The notes under the pieces: model-generated
The model's database searches: none
Told to the model about the DNA's origin: nothing
Seen by the model: the letters and a program-made list of their open reading frames with translations, nothing else
Part shown: piece by piece, positions 43,935 to 53,167 of the stretch
Layout of the letters: every line of letters starts with the position of its first letter
Position numbering within the stretch: position 1 is the first letter of the stretch
Source: a virus
DNA: 64,000 nucleotides
IMG/VR virus record: IMGVR_UViG_3300032294_002710
Location: 62,001 to 126,000 of that record
Reading direction: 5' to 3' (one strand)
Made by a program: the position numbers and the translations under genes

Positions 43935-45366
43935 AAAATATAATGACTTCCTCAATGAGGCCTCTTTAAAGAACAATATTGGTGTGCCTGGTGAAGGTGG
44001 TACTGAAGGATCTTGGTTAGAAAATGTTAACCGTGAACAAAGAGAAAAGGTAAGAGAGTTTGAGAGAACTAATATGGGTTTATTGCAAAATTTTCCTCGT
44101 ATTATTCAAGACTCACAAAGACTTCAAAGTGGAAGAGAAAGACAACTTTCTGAACTTTGCGAGAAGGCATTCTATCAGTTATTTGGAACCTTATTGGATG
44201 ATGTTACTCTTGATTTAAAAATAGGTGGTGAGGCTCGTCAAATGATGAGTGAAACTCCTGAGAAATCAAGACAAAAGATTGAGGATATTGTTGATGAAAG
44301 AGTTTTGAATGAAATAATGAAAAGAAAAATATTAAGAACTATTCAACAAGGTAAAGGTCTTAATTCTAAATCTTTATTAAATTTACCACTTTTTAAAGAT
44401 GGTGTAAAAGAAATTCTTGGAGAAAGAAATGCTCAACAGTATATTGATAGCTTGAATAATATTGTTAAAGTTATGGCATTTTTTGATGCTACTTTATCTG
44501 AAGCTCAAATAACTCAAGCTGTTAAAAACTCTGCACAGGGTGCTTGTGATATTGAAATTGAAGAGGTTGAGGCTCAAGATGAAGATAAACAAGAGAAAAG
44601 TGCAGAAGATCTAATTAAAGACTTAGAAAACGGTATAGATTTAACTGAAACAGATTCAGATATATTAAGTAATATAAGAGTTACTATTAAGGCAAGAGGA
44701 GTTGATTTGGGTATATTAATTCACGAATCACTAAAAGGTATTTATAAATTAGCAACTCAAATGAGTCTTGAACACTTACCAGAAGAAATTGCTCAACAAG
44801 TATTGCAAAATACTGAAACTTTATCAGACGAGCCACAAGAATTTAAATATGGACCTTCTATGCAGAAGCATTTTGAAAAAGTTATTAATACACATCCTAA
44901 AGTTAAGTCAATTATTGATAACTTAACAAGAAATATTTTAAGAGGTGAGAAAGAAGAAATTGCATCAGCTGAGAATGATTTAGCTGCTTTTCAAGAGCAA
45001 TTATTCTTTTTTGTTTTTGGATATTTAGCAGCGCTTGGTAAAGATGATCCAAAAGAGATGTTAAAGGTTGTTTACGCAGTTTTAGCTGATAAGAAAGATG
45101 ATATTGAGAGATTATTTTTCCCAATAGTTTCTAGCTCAGTTGCTTCTTTAGAACAAGAATTTAGTTATCAACAAAGTAAAAATCAGCCAAAAGCTGAACC
45201 AAAACAAGAAGAGCCTAAAGATGAACAACCTAAAGTTGAACCTAAAAAATCTGAAACAACTTTATCTGATTTACAGGAAGAATTGGATGATGCACTTGAT
45301 AGTGAAGATTATGAAAAGGCTGCAAAAATAAGAGATGAGATAAGTAGGAGATTTCCAAATAAATAA
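43921..45366 (+). CDS. Leader protein with UVR-like C-terminal motif, 481 aa
   Basis: The N-terminus MGIFKKYNDFLNEAS is the closest match, with LNE, to the T4 YQEFI-x-E leader. The main body is a mostly helical protein without recognised catalytic residues. A Lys/Glu/Gln/Pro-rich linker (about 420-445) is followed by a UvrB/C-like motif, DLQEELDDALDSEDYEKAAK. It is a candidate internal head protein. Confidence 0.7.
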   Translation: MGIFKKYNDFLNEASLKNNIGVPGEGGTEGSWLENVNREQREKVREFERTNMGLLQNFPRIIQDSQRLQSGRERQLSELCEKAFYQLFGTLLDDVTLDLKIGGEARQMMSETPEKSRQKIEDIVDERVLNEIMKRKILRTIQQGKGLNSKSLLNLPLFKDGVKEILGERNAQQYIDSLNNIVKVMAFFDATLSEAQITQAVKNSAQGACDIEIEEVEAQDEDKQEKSAEDLIKDLENGIDLTETDSDILSNIRVTIKARGVDLGILIHESLKGIYKLATQMSLEHLPEEIAQQVLQNTETLSDEPQEFKYGPSMQKHFEKVINTHPKVKSIIDNLTRNILRGEKEEIASAENDLAAFQEQLFFFVFGYLAALGKDDPKEMLKVVYAVLADKKDDIERLFFPIVSSSVASLEQEFSYQQSKNQPKAEPKQEEPKDEQPKVEPKKSETTLSDLQEELDDALDSEDYEKAAKIRDEISRRFPNK

Positions 45367-45377
45367 TTAATAAACAT

Positions 45378-47378
45378 ATGTTATTTAGATATTCAGAATT
45401 TAATAGTAATTTAAAAGTAAACGAAAATATAGCAGGTGCTAAAAAAGTACTAAAAGATACTTTTGTATTAAATAAAGCATTAGTAGGATTAGAACTTGGT
45501 TATAAAACTGATCCAAGTGGTATGTTTGTAACAGATAAATCCGGTGCTCCTGTAGACTTCAATAACTTACCTGAAGAAACTAAAGCTGAGGCTAAAAAGA
45601 AACTTAGAGAGATCAAAGTAAGTGAAGAAGAACAAAGACAAATCGATAGACATCCTAAATTTCAAGAAATTAGAGAATTTTTAGGTGATAAGTTAGGTTG
45701 GGCGCAATTATTTACCTATTTATATTTTAAAGAAAAGGTTGAGGTAAATGAACTCAAAGCTATATTTAATGATCTGAATACATATCATGATCTTCTTGCC
45801 AAATTGAGAAGACCAATTTCTAATTATATTGATCCGAATATTACAAATAATGCTGAACAATTAATAGATGACTTGGAAGATGTTAAGAGATATAGAAAAC
45901 TTAAAAAGTTCATTGATGAGTTTAACAGAGATTTAAAAACTGACTATGCTCAAGCTCCTAAATACTTTAAAGATCGTTTAGTTGATATTGCGGCAGCTTT
46001 TGATGAATTGGGAAAAGATGATGAAACTGGTAAAATAGATCCAGAGAAACAAAGAAATATTCAAAAAAGATTCTTTGATAAAATCGGAAGATATAAAACA
46101 GTTAGAGAATTGACTGCTGGTGCTGACTCGTTCTTAAAAGCTGAGTCAAATGCTGGTACTGCTAAGTTTTATCAAGCTATTGATAAGTGTAATAAGAAGT
46201 ATGGTGATTATGGTGTTAAGGTTTTATACGATGAAGGTGGTCTAATGGTTATGGAAATTAAATCATTTGCCGCTTGTAAAGATTTATTCTCAAATACATC
46301 TTGGTGTATTGCACAATATTTAAATCAGTGGAATAGCTATGTTGGTGGTGATGATGTTTATAATAAACAATATGCTATATTAAACTTCAATTTAGCACCA
46401 TCTAATAATGAGTCAATTATTGGAATAACGATTGAGCCAAGACAAGCTGTTAGAGCTTGTCACTTGAAAAATGATGCTGGTGTTAGAGATAGATTTCATG
46501 CTATTTTTAATAAATTTGAGGCGGAATTGGGACTGAAGAAAGGATTTATATGGGAAGGTTTAGTGCCAATGACAGATAAAGAAATCGACGAGAAGAGAAG
46601 AAGAATAGTTGCTAATAGAGAAGTTATTAAGAAAGGACTAACATTAGACCAAGTTAAAAAATATGTAGTTGAAGATGGTGCTGATGTTAATGCTGGAAAT
46701 GGTGCGGCACTTGATAATGCTGTTGCTGAAGATGATCTTGCAAAAGTTGAATTCCTATTAGACTATGGTGCATCTGCTAACCTTCGTAGTAGACAAGAAG
46801 CTACTGTAAATAAGGTTAAGTCTTTTGAAATTTTAAAATTGTTAATCAGTAAAGGTGCTGAAATCACACCACAAGTGTTTAAATCTCTTGTTGAAGATGA
46901 GGATGCAGTTAGATTCTGTTTAGATAATGGATTAGATCCTAACTTTAACGATAACATGCCGATGAGAATAGCTATTAAGAACGGTAAGTTTAACTTGGTT
47001 AAAATGTTAGAGGAGTATAATGTTGATAGCGATAATAAGCGTCAAATGAATACTAAACACGCTGCTGAGTATAATCACTGGGATATATTAGAGTACTTTA
47101 TTTCTAAAGGTGGTGGATATACTAAAGGCTTCCAAGAAGTATTGAAATGGATTGGACATACTCAGAAATATAATAACACTAAAGATCCAATTGGTCATAA
47201 ATTTGAAGTTTTAAATAGACTTCAGAAATATATTGATGATGGTAAAGTTGAGTGTGATGAAAGACCATATAAGATTGGTGCTGATAGAAACTGTACACTT
47301 GAACAAGTTTTGGATAAATATGGTAGTGTTAAAGATTGGGTAATTGCGTCACATCCAGATTTATCTAAAAGAGCTTAA
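45378..47378 (+). CDS. Ankyrin-repeat protein with leader, 666 aa
   Basis: The leader is MLFRYSEFNSNLKVNENI (VNE). The N-terminal 300 residues are helical, and a segment with SWCIAQYLNQWNSY near 305-320 recalls a domain of the 17108/19139 kind, but the relation is weak. C-terminal residues about 430-640 show ankyrin-like repeats (ADVNAGNGAALDNAVAEDD, VEFLLDYGASANLRS, AEITPQVFKSLVEDED). Ankyrin domains bind host proteins, so this may be an ejected host-interaction protein. No catalytic site is apparent. Confidence 0.72.
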   Translation: MLFRYSEFNSNLKVNENIAGAKKVLKDTFVLNKALVGLELGYKTDPSGMFVTDKSGAPVDFNNLPEETKAEAKKKLREIKVSEEEQRQIDRHPKFQEIREFLGDKLGWAQLFTYLYFKEKVEVNELKAIFNDLNTYHDLLAKLRRPISNYIDPNITNNAEQLIDDLEDVKRYRKLKKFIDEFNRDLKTDYAQAPKYFKDRLVDIAAAFDELGKDDETGKIDPEKQRNIQKRFFDKIGRYKTVRELTAGADSFLKAESNAGTAKFYQAIDKCNKKYGDYGVKVLYDEGGLMVMEIKSFAACKDLFSNTSWCIAQYLNQWNSYVGGDDVYNKQYAILNFNLAPSNNESIIGITIEPRQAVRACHLKNDAGVRDRFHAIFNKFEAELGLKKGFIWEGLVPMTDKEIDEKRRRIVANREVIKKGLTLDQVKKYVVEDGADVNAGNGAALDNAVAEDDLAKVEFLLDYGASANLRSRQEATVNKVKSFEILKLLISKGAEITPQVFKSLVEDEDAVRFCLDNGLDPNFNDNMPMRIAIKNGKFNLVKMLEEYNVDSDNKRQMNTKHAAEYNHWDILEYFISKGGGYTKGFQEVLKWIGHTQKYNNTKDPIGHKFEVLNRLQKYIDDGKVECDERPYKIGADRNCTLEQVLDKYGSVKDWVIASHPDLSKRA

Positions 47379-47908
47379 CCTTTTAACAGGTCATCTAAGT
47401 TAGATTCTCTTGCGAGTCCAGATTCAACCATTATATCATTATAAAGATCTGTGAAGTTATCAGTATTTAATTCTTTAAATATTTCTGTTACTTTAGATAC
47501 AGTATCATCATAGAGAGTAGTGTCTTTAAATGCTACTCTTTTATCTTTATATGTTAGAATGTATCCAGTTTCTTTTATTATTTCAAGATTGAAGTATTCA
47601 GATGAGTTATAAGATTGATTATAATTCAGATTTGATTTTTTTAATCCGTAATCAGAAGAGATATTTATAGATTTTTCGTGAATATTTATACTCAAATTAT
47701 CTCTAAGCTTTAAGAGTCTAAATATCATATTTCTTGTCTTCTCTTTCGTGTTATCGTCAGATTCCGAAAACATATAATCATTAAATTGATTGTGAGCAGG
47801 TTCTATTGCATATTTTACTTTTTCAGATTTAATTTTATTTCTATCTACTTTATTTTTAAAATTATTTAGAGATTTTTCAAATATTTTTTTCAATTTCTTC
47901 TTTTTCAT
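47375..47908 (-). CDS. Hypothetical basic protein, 177 aa
   Basis: I prefer the ATG at 47908 (MKKKKLKKIFEKSLNN, an IFE leader-like start) to the ATG at 47956, but both are open. The rest is mixed, unrecognised. It is convergent with the ankyrin gene (4-nt overlap). Confidence 0.55.
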   Translation of the reverse strand: MKKKKLKKIFEKSLNNFKNKVDRNKIKSEKVKYAIEPAHNQFNDYMFSESDDNTKEKTRNMIFRLLKLRDNLSINIHEKSINISSDYGLKKSNLNYNQSYNSSEYFNLEIIKETGYILTYKDKRVAFKDTTLYDDTVSKVTEIFKELNTDNFTDLYNDIMVESGLARESNLDDLLKG

Positions 47909-47972
47909 AAAATTTATATTTAAAATCATGGGATAGTTTAAATTAGATATATACATAAAATATTGAAATTTT

Positions 47973-48680
47973 GTGAATTTTATAGGAATTGACCCGTCAT
48001 TAATATCAACCGCAGTTGTAGTAAATGGAAAAATTTTAAACTATTGTAGAGAGTCTAAAGTTATGTTAAAGAGTGGAATGTCTAAATGGTTTAAATCAGC
48101 TGAACAATACTGCACTTACAGATTTATATCATATAGAGATTTTAATAACTATTCTGATGGTGAGCTTACAAAACTTAAAGACTATGACTTTATAACTGAA
48201 ATGATTATTGAAGATATACTATCGAATATAAATCCTAACGAAGAATCTAAAATAGGAATAGAAGGGTATAACTTTGGTGCTACTGTTGGTGACCTAATAG
48301 ATCTTGTAACATTTTCAACATTATTGAGAAAGAAATTATTTGATAGAGTAAGTGAAGATATTATAGTTATGTCACCATCTACTTTAAAGTTAGAAGCTTG
48401 TAAATTAACTTATGATCCAATCGTTAAAGAAGTTGGTAAAAAAGTTAAGAGAATTGAATATGAATATAGAAATAAATTAGGAATCTCTGGTGGTAAATTT
48501 ACTAAAAGAGATATGGCACTTGCTATTATGGATAATGATAAAATTGATGACACTTGGTTTAAATATTTGAAATCAATTAGAACCGAGATTTTAGAAGTTA
48601 AGGATATTCAAAAGCCGCACGAGGATGTTAATGATGCAGTTTTGATTTATCACATACTTAAAAGTGGAAATATAAGTTAA
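47973..48680 (+). CDS. RuvC-like RNase H-fold nuclease, 235 aa
   Basis: GTG start. The fold pattern is FIGIDPS (catalytic Asp 7) at the N-terminus, an E in IGIEGYNFGA near 87, and HEDVNDAVL (Asp near 222) at the C-terminus. This matches RuvC/RNase H-like Holliday-junction resolvases and phage relatives. It should cut branched DNA during recombination or packaging. No leader. It has a 12-nt gap to the next gene, with a TTAAATATATAA element. Confidence 0.72.
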   Translation: MNFIGIDPSLISTAVVVNGKILNYCRESKVMLKSGMSKWFKSAEQYCTYRFISYRDFNNYSDGELTKLKDYDFITEMIIEDILSNINPNEESKIGIEGYNFGATVGDLIDLVTFSTLLRKKLFDRVSEDIIVMSPSTLKLEACKLTYDPIVKEVGKKVKRIEYEYRNKLGISGGKFTKRDMALAIMDNDKIDDTWFKYLKSIRTEILEVKDIQKPHEDVNDAVLIYHILKSGNIS

Positions 48681-48688
48681 ATATATAA
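48677..48688 (+). promoter_or_regulatory. TTAAATATATAA late-like element
   Basis: Between the RuvC-like gene stop and the ATG at 48692. It deviates by one extra A from the consensus. Confidence 0.35.
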
Positions 48689-48691
48689 CTC

Positions 48692-49012
48692 ATGAATAGA
48701 ACAAACTTTGAGGACATATTTGGTGAAGATTCAAAAGATTATTTTGATAAAATCATAGAAAGATATGGTTTAAAACCGCAATATAATGTCTACCAAAATG
48801 AACAAAATGAGGTTATAGTTGATGAGGCTTGGATATCTCCAGACAGTGAAAGTGTTAAAGCTAACAGAATATTTAAACTTGATGTGTTTTTTTTAGATTT
48901 AATAAAAGAAGAATCAAGAATGGATGTTCTTAAAAAAGCATTAGATCTATATGTCTCTGTTGAAGACTATGAAAACGCCGCTTTAGTAAGAGATATTATT
49001 CAGATTTATTAA
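48692..49012 (+). CDS. Small protein with UVR-like tail, 106 aa
   Basis: Acidic N-terminus, then VLKKALDLYVSVEDYENAAL near 75-95, a UvrB/C-like helical hairpin motif like those in 43921 and 53164. The function is unknown. It overlaps the convergent 49009 gene by 4 nt. Confidence 0.6.
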   Translation: MNRTNFEDIFGEDSKDYFDKIIERYGLKPQYNVYQNEQNEVIVDEAWISPDSESVKANRIFKLDVFFLDLIKEESRMDVLKKALDLYVSVEDYENAALVRDIIQIY

Positions 49013-49488
49013 TCCTTATACTTACCGCCACTTCTTTTCCTCTTACAATATTGTTTTTGACTAAACCCTTTAGGATTATTGCAGTCTATTGATCTTTTAT
49101 ATTTAACAGACCATCTACTTTTCATACCTTTTCTAGGATTATTGGATTCTTTAATTAACTGATGAATAGTCAATACAATCTTGTTAGATTTCTCATCTAA
49201 TTCACAACTTTTTATCTTAAAATTCATCACATCAAAGTGTGCCTCAACTTGAGTATAGATTTCTTTTTTCTTTAAGAAGTTAAACTCTTCTTTTAAATCA
49301 TTCGGTTTATTATCTTCTTCTTTGTCAAAAAGTTCAACTTTAAAGTTTTCCTCATCAACCTCAGCTAATTGTATTCCAATAAATGGATATCTGTCTAATA
49401 AGTCAGCAAATACGAATGATAATACATCTTCGTCAATATCAAAGTGTTTATCAAAATCAAAAAATTCAAAAGTCTTTAAGTATTTCAT
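49009..49488 (-). CDS. Hypothetical protein with leader and basic tail, 159 aa
   Basis: The leader is MKYLKTFEFFDFDKHFDIDE (IDE). The C-terminus, DCNNPKGFSQKQYCKRK, is a two-cysteine basic tail that I recall as a recurring end in T4-like phage proteins. Middle unrecognised. Possibly a structural or internal protein. Confidence 0.65.
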   Translation of the reverse strand: MKYLKTFEFFDFDKHFDIDEDVLSFVFADLLDRYPFIGIQLAEVDEENFKVELFDKEEDNKPNDLKEEFNFLKKKEIYTQVEAHFDVMNFKIKSCELDEKSNKIVLTIHQLIKESNNPRKGMKSRWSVKYKRSIDCNNPKGFSQKQYCKRKRSGGKYKD

Positions 49489-49529
49489 AGTAATGTATAT
49501 ATTTATTTGATAAGTTCAAAAAATATACT

Positions 49530-49537
49530 TATATTTG
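49530..49537 (+). promoter_or_regulatory. TAnnTTTG promoter, zinc-motif gene
   Basis: TATATTTG, with the G followed by 5 nt and then the ATG at 49543. A predicted near-leaderless message. Confidence 0.65.
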
Positions 49538-49542
49538 TAATT

Positions 49543-49956
49543 ATGAAGTCACACAAACTAGAACACTCAAAAGCAATTGATTTCTTACTTGGTGGTAAGT
49601 CAGTATTTACATTTGTAAATACTAAAACTGAAAATCGTTTTACTTTTAAGGTAAAGAAACATAAGACTGATGATGTTTTTTTTGTTAGTGTGTTGACCAA
49701 TCCAGAGGTTTACCAATTTATTGGTTCGTTAAAGAACAAATCTTTTACACACTCTAAAAAATCTAAAATATCTAAAGATGCTCAATCTGTTAGAGTTTTT
49801 GATTATGTTTTTTCAAATTTGTGTAAAGGTACATTGCCGGAGTTTATTGAAATTTGGCATGAAGGTAGGTGTGGTAAGTGTGGTAGAACCTTGACAGTAC
49901 CATCAAGTATTGAAAGTGGTTTTGGTCCAGAATGTTCTAAACGAGTTAAAAATTAA
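49543..49956 (+). CDS. DUF6011-like zinc-ribbon protein, 137 aa
   Basis: Start at ATG 49543, 5 nt after the promoter; an upstream in-frame start would lie in the promoter. The C-terminus has GRCGKCGRTLTVPSSIESGFGPEC, with three or four cysteines like the DUF6011 zinc motif. Cargo unknown; the N-terminal half is a short strand-rich domain. Confidence 0.7.
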   Translation: MKSHKLEHSKAIDFLLGGKSVFTFVNTKTENRFTFKVKKHKTDDVFFVSVLTNPEVYQFIGSLKNKSFTHSKKSKISKDAQSVRVFDYVFSNLCKGTLPEFIEIWHEGRCGKCGRTLTVPSSIESGFGPECSKRVKN

Positions 49957-49959
49957 AAT

Positions 49960-50430
49960 ATGATTTCCTTTATTATTTCACTTATTCCATTTAGTATGAT
50001 TTGTTACTACCTTATCATTATAAAGAGGAGTGGTGGCGTTAAAGATTATGTGTCTAATTTGGGTGATAAAAAACGAGGACAGAATTGTTACGAGTGTTAT
50101 ATACCTCTCAATTCTCAAATCGACTACGCAAATCTTGATAAGTGTGATCCTAAATTGTGCCTTTCTTGTGAAAGAGATCGCGCTGTAAAATCTCTTTTTA
50201 ATCCATTCAAGAGTAAAATTTATAAATTTAACAAGTTTTTCTTCACTAAAAAGTTTGAAAAATATCAGTTTGTTATTCTAATGTTGAGTTTGGGTGTAAT
50301 AATATCCAATATAGTGTTATCGTTTTTTGAAATAAAGATTACAAGTATACCAGGTAATCTATTATTGAGCCTTTACTGGTTCTTGATGGTATATCGTGTT
50401 AGGATTGTAAATAAAAAATCCTCTCAATAA
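49960..50430 (+). CDS. Membrane protein with cysteine-rich loop, 156 aa
   Basis: One N-terminal membrane segment (about 1-21) and two near the C-terminus (about 105-125 and 130-148). In between are C-x2-C in NCYECYIPL and three more cysteines in CDPKLCLSC, a probable zinc site. Its stop codon lies inside the loop of the minus-strand terminator hairpin. It is 3 nt from the DUF6011-like gene. Confidence 0.65.
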   Translation: MISFIISLIPFSMICYYLIIIKRSGGVKDYVSNLGDKKRGQNCYECYIPLNSQIDYANLDKCDPKLCLSCERDRAVKSLFNPFKSKIYKFNKFFFTKKFEKYQFVILMLSLGVIISNIVLSFFEIKITSIPGNLLLSLYWFLMVYRVRIVNKKSSQ

Positions 50431-50500
50431 TTTGAGAGGATTAGGGCCGACTCTCGCCGGGTTCCACCACTTTGTTTTTACTCAAACAAAGAAACATAAT
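50412..50500 (-). ncRNA. Candidate minus-strand small RNA
   Basis: On the minus strand this region reads: a hairpin CTTTGTTT-GAGTAA-AAACAAAG, a GC-rich element with CCGGC-GAGA-GTCGG (GNRA tetraloop), then a stem AATCCTCTCAA / TTGAGAGGATT followed by six Ts. No minus-strand gene lies upstream of it. The GC content contrasts with the rest of the window. The role is unknown and expression is not shown. Confidence 0.45.
50417..50442 (-). terminator. Terminator of the candidate small RNA
   Basis: An 11-bp stem AATCCTCTCAA / TTGAGAGGATT with a T run on the minus strand only (TTTTTTATTT). It overlaps the last codons of the plus-strand membrane protein gene. Confidence 0.7.
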
Positions 50501-50532
50501 TCTTATATAATTAAAAAATAAAATGTTTTTAA

Positions 50533-51435
50533 ATGGATTTAAACTCACTATACAATTTTGACGGTGATTTTACAGTTAGATTGGTTGAAGAGACTGATCA
50601 CTTGTTTGAAGAGGTTCGTCAAGGTAAAAGAGTTATAGGAACATACGATTATAATCGTGTTCCAAAAGAAGATGAAATAGTTATAATTATCGGTGACTAT
50701 CCTGTTAGTAAAGATTCTTTAGTGATAAGTAATCCAATGCGTAGAAACTACCGATGGGCTCTTAAATTTCAATATGATCATTTTGAAGGACATGAGTGTT
50801 GGGATAATATTGATATTATTAATGTTATTAATAGTGATAATAGACCAGATAGACTCTTTGATATTCTAAAAGAGTTTAAAAAGATGGGAGTTCCACTTAA
50901 TAAGGTGTACAGACAATCTGCTATTACTGATTCTTCAACCGGTAATCCATATGTTAATGGATTGGTTGGTTGTTTTAAATCACATTTATCTATTCTTAAT
51001 AGACTTAAAGATGTCGATTTTAATAATATAGCAGTGTTTGAAGATGATTTTACATTCTCTGAACCAATTGAAGAAAATCAAAACTCACTAATTAAATTTT
51101 TTAATGTTCATTACGGGCACGAAGTTCTGTTACTATCAACAAGTGCTGAGGGATCTATAGTTAAAAGAGACGAACTAGTTAGTAATTCTTATCAACCTTG
51201 TACAACTACTTCTGGATTTATCCTATCTAAGAAGGGATTAGAAAGAGTTTTACCACTGTGGCAGAAAGCAAACGATATGTTAATTGCAACTTGGAATTTT
51301 AATGTTTATGCTTGTGATAGATATTGGGCTTTAATTCAAGGAGATAATACTATGTTTACATTCAATAGAAAATTGGGGTATCAAAGACCATCTTTTAGTC
51401 AGACATCAAATACTTTAGCATATAATTTGGATTAA
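50533..51435 (+). CDS. Glycosyltransferase family 25-like protein
   Basis: 300 aa. Residues about 95-190 have the GT25 layout: INVINSDNRPDRL, a KMGVPLNKVYR segment, GCFKSHLSIL and the acidic AVFEDDFTF. GT25 enzymes add galactose or similar to LPS or protein. The roughly 90 N-terminal residues are extra. It could alter host surface sugars to block superinfection or modify virion parts. A second glycosyltransferase is at 6000-6761. Confidence 0.78.
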   Translation: MDLNSLYNFDGDFTVRLVEETDHLFEEVRQGKRVIGTYDYNRVPKEDEIVIIIGDYPVSKDSLVISNPMRRNYRWALKFQYDHFEGHECWDNIDIINVINSDNRPDRLFDILKEFKKMGVPLNKVYRQSAITDSSTGNPYVNGLVGCFKSHLSILNRLKDVDFNNIAVFEDDFTFSEPIEENQNSLIKFFNVHYGHEVLLLSTSAEGSIVKRDELVSNSYQPCTTTSGFILSKKGLERVLPLWQKANDMLIATWNFNVYACDRYWALIQGDNTMFTFNRKLGYQRPSFSQTSNTLAYNLD

Positions 51436-51447
51436 TAAAATATTTAG

Positions 51448-51455
51448 TATATTTG
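51448..51455 (+). promoter_or_regulatory. TAnnTTTG promoter, nucleotidyltransferase gene
   Basis: TATATTTG with 6 nt between the G and the ATG at 51462. A near-leaderless start of the 51462-53409 overlapping gene set. Confidence 0.65.
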
Positions 51456-51461
51456 TAAAAT

Positions 51462-52604
51462 ATGAAAAATGAACTTATTCAGCTAATTGAATCTAAATCA
51501 CCAGGAAGTATTCCACTTTACCTTGTGATTCGAGGTTCTCATGCTTATGGAACTAGTCTACCTACTTCCGATACTGATTATTCTGGAGTTTTTGTCCAGA
51601 ATCTTGACTCCATTCTTGGTATGTCATATGTTGAGCAAATAAATGATGATAAGAATGACATTGTAATCTATGAATTGCGTAGATTCCTTGAACTTCTTGC
51701 AAAGAATAACCCTACTATTCTTGAACTTCTTAATACACCAGAGGATTGTATTGTCTATAAACATCCACTTTTTGATAGGATTCTTGATAATAAAGATAAA
51801 TTCTTAACTAAGATCTGTGCCAATTCTTTTGGTGGTTATGCCAAGGAGCAGATTGGTAAGGCAAAAGGTCAAAATAAGAAACAAAACTGGGAAAAGGATA
51901 AAGTGACTCGTAAGACACCACTTGATTTTTGTTATCTTCATCAAGGCGAGAAATCAATTTCTTTAGTAGAATACATGAACTCTAAAGGTTTAGATCAAAG
52001 ATTCGCTGGTTTGTCAAAAATCCCACACTCTAAAGAGACCTATGCTCTTTTCTATGATTTTAAATCAGAAGAAACTGATGGTAGTATTGATTATCCAAGT
52101 ATGGGTTTTAAGGGAATCGCATTTGAAGATTCGAATGATATTCGTTTGAGTTCAATTCCATTTGATTGTCCTAAACGATACTTTATAGGTCATATATCCT
52201 ACAATAAAGATGGATATATGCAACATTGTAAAGATTATAAATCATATGAAACTTGGTTAGAACAACGAAATGAACAGCGTTGGGTTGATGTTGAGTCTCA
52301 TGGTCAGAAGATTGATGGTAAGAATATGATGCACTGTAGAAGATTGATGGATATGGCTCGTGAAATTGCCGAGGGTAAAGGGATTGTTGTTAGACGACCA
52401 AATGCTCAAGAGTTAATTGATATTCGTCAGGGTAAAGTAGATCTTCAAACTTTGATCGATCATGTTGAAAATGAAATCAAAGAGATTGATCTTCTTTATA
52501 AAAATTCAACTTTGCCTGATAAAGTTGATATGAGTTTAGTTGAAGATATTTTGATTGAAATTAGAAAGGAAATTTATACACTTGAAATTGGAATAAACAT
52601 ATGA
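51462..52604 (+). CDS. RlaP-type nucleotidyltransferase
   Basis: 380 aa. GSHAYGT at 25-31 and S36-D37-T-D39 give the nucleotidyltransferase catalytic core (G-S and D-x-D) of the PF10127/RlaP group, which is often linked to RNA ligases. It should add a nucleotide to an RNA or protein substrate, possibly in RNA repair. No RNA ligase can be recognised with confidence in this window; the gene at 1985 is only a weak candidate. It overlaps the next gene by 4 nt. Confidence 0.78.
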   Translation: MKNELIQLIESKSPGSIPLYLVIRGSHAYGTSLPTSDTDYSGVFVQNLDSILGMSYVEQINDDKNDIVIYELRRFLELLAKNNPTILELLNTPEDCIVYKHPLFDRILDNKDKFLTKICANSFGGYAKEQIGKAKGQNKKQNWEKDKVTRKTPLDFCYLHQGEKSISLVEYMNSKGLDQRFAGLSKIPHSKETYALFYDFKSEETDGSIDYPSMGFKGIAFEDSNDIRLSSIPFDCPKRYFIGHISYNKDGYMQHCKDYKSYETWLEQRNEQRWVDVESHGQKIDGKNMMHCRRLMDMAREIAEGKGIVVRRPNAQELIDIRQGKVDLQTLIDHVENEIKEIDLLYKNSTLPDKVDMSLVEDILIEIRKEIYTLEIGINI

Positions 52605-53167
52605 TTAGCATTATACTTTTACTGATTGGTTTTGCAGCAGGTGTGCTACTTACATTTAGCACACTTGTTTACCTTTCTAAGAGAGACGAGAAGAGACTTA
52701 AAAAGAAACATTCTGATATATTTACAGATATATTAAAACAATTGACTTCTAATAATGTTGAATTTACCTCAAGGATTAATAACACTGTTCAGTTAAATAC
52801 AAAAATTGATGTTGAGGGAGATATTCAAATTATGTATTTTCTTGATAGACAAGATATTTCTATATTTCGTGATGGTGATTGTATCTATACAAGTAATCTA
52901 ATTGAGAAGGAGTTAATAGAAAAGATTTTAAAAACTATCTGGTCGAAGTTTTCCATTCAAATTAATGATGTTGTTCAATTAATGAGTAATACATTTGATA
53001 AGAAAACATTTATGGTTATATCTGGTCTTTCTAATCCTAATGCTCAAGAATCAACAACTGAGGATGTTCAGTACAACCTTGATGATATTTTGGATAAAAT
53101 AAATGAAGTAGGATATAATAATTTAACAGAATCAGAAAAACAATTTCTTAAAAATCTAAATAAATGA
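52601..53167 (+). CDS. Membrane-anchored protein with Bacteroidetes C-terminal motif
   Basis: 188 aa. Membrane segment at residues about 3-22, then a helical cytoplasmic part. The last 30 residues, DDILDKINEVGYNNLTESEKQF, match the short C-terminal motif (DUF6576-like, ILDKI...LT-x-x-E) common in Bacteroidetes proteins and also found in the 59952 gene. It overlaps both neighbours by 4 nt. Confidence 0.65.
   Translation: MISIILLLIGFAAGVLLTFSTLVYLSKRDEKRLKKKHSDIFTDILKQLTSNNVEFTSRINNTVQLNTKIDVEGDIQIMYFLDRQDISIFRDGDCIYTSNLIEKELIEKILKTIWSKFSIQINDVVQLMSNTFDKKTFMVISGLSNPNAQESTTEDVQYNLDDILDKINEVGYNNLTESEKQFLKNLNK

Noticed and set aside
50437-50472. tRNA 3' end or remnant (GGGTTCCACCA on the plus strand)
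   Set aside because: No acceptor partner or T-stem pairs with it; the minus-strand reading with a GNRA hairpin and terminator explains the sequence better.
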